A stretch of DNA of 64,000 nucleotides, taken from positions 59,574-123,573 of the forward strand of contig NZ_JAQPPK010000016.1 of assembly GCF_029952445.1 (NCBI RefSeq), in the 5' to 3' direction. Source of the stretch: Paenarthrobacter nitroguajacolicus (GTDB lineage: Bacteria > Actinomycetota > Actinomycetes > Actinomycetales > Micrococcaceae). The position numbers and the translations under genes are program-made. Below the pieces are notes generated by a model. The model had not been told where the DNA came from, did not search any database, and saw nothing but the letters and a program-made list of their open reading frames with translations. Below, piece by piece: positions 63,836-64,000 of the stretch (within the stretch, counting starts at the first letter, position 1; every line of letters starts with the position of its first letter).

Positions 63836-63977
63836 CTAGGAGTTGCGGGAAGCGCCGCTGAGCGATCCCTTTTGGGCGGGGCCCTGGGACTTTCCTTTTG
63901 TGGAAGGGCCAGGGCCCTGTTTCTTGCCGGTGCCGGCGCCCGCCGTGGCGGAGTTGCCCGCAGCGCTGGCGCGGTCC
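63836..63977 (-). CDS. 3' end of a gene cut by the window edge
   Basis: The minus-strand frame ends at TAG 63836-63838. Its last 46 codons encode a Gly/Ser/Ala/Lys-rich basic tail (GTGKKQGPGPSTKGKSQGP, ending SGASRNS). Such tails occur on actinobacterial DEAD-box RNA helicases, but the core is outside the window, so this is only a suggestion. The frame should not be read past 63977, because the following bases are adapter. Confidence 0.45.
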
Positions 63978-64000
63978 CTTATACACATCTGACGCTGCCG
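63978..64000. other. Residual Nextera (Tn5) sequencing adapter
   Basis: The last 23 bases match the reverse complement of the Nextera read-1 adapter: the mosaic-end part CTTATACACATCT, then GACGCTGCCG. This is not genomic sequence. It marks the end of an assembled contig. Confidence 0.9.

Overview
The window is a GC-rich chromosomal segment of a soil actinobacterium, most likely Arthrobacter/Paenarthrobacter (Micrococcaceae). The evidence is GTG/TTG starts, the glyA-soxBDAG order, DUF6318 lipoproteins, FCD-type GntR, PucR and IclR regulators, and a full nonphosphorylative L-fucose route. I see no rRNA, tRNA, CRISPR array, transposase or phage gene. The right edge carries sequencing-adapter sequence (63978-64000), so the window appears to end at a contig end.

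Layout. 1-5540 (minus): four tandem genes for secreted proteins, at least three with FG-GAP/VCBS repeats; a further paralogue lies alone at 42889-44043. 5741-8480: TetR regulator, malic enzyme, small membrane protein. 8557-12629: NodB-type deacetylase and NCS1 permease facing a PucR regulator, a probable purine or pyrimidine module. 12728-26625: a creatine/sarcosine catabolic island. One arm is the minus-strand operon glyA-soxBDAG-sdaA-purU, faced by a GntR regulator. The other is an MHS-family transporter, a creatinase and an IclR regulator. Together they convert creatine to sarcosine, glycine, serine and pyruvate, with C1 units drained to formate. Between the arms (22396-22880) lie two tandem arrays, both with a 32-bp period, one of them G-rich.

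26643-44043: secreted GH28 pectinase under a palindromic operator, small membrane and stress-type genes, ArsR/SRPBCC pair, LysE/Lrp pair, a WXG100-like protein with a lipoprotein, gluQ, a serine hydrolase, a TetR/SDR pair, an HD hydrolase, LtrA, and a GNAT-AAA+ fusion. 44065-51282: L-fucose cluster (GH29 fucosidase, mutarotase, dehydrogenase, lactonase, fuconate dehydratase, SDR, FAH-family hydrolase, GntR) with no transporter. 51478-56276: asparagine use (GntR, asparaginase, aspartase, permease); its fumarate can feed malate and the malic enzyme.

56412-63977: small housekeeping or unknown genes (GIY-YIG-like, 2H phosphoesterase-like, DUF3817, a PKD-like secreted protein with DUF6318 lipoprotein, S4 protein, sulfite-oxidase-like enzyme, aldo/keto reductase, flavin reductase) and the 3' end of a gene cut by the edge. 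Intergenic gaps hold several strong palindromes in recurring families, which are the least explained structures here.
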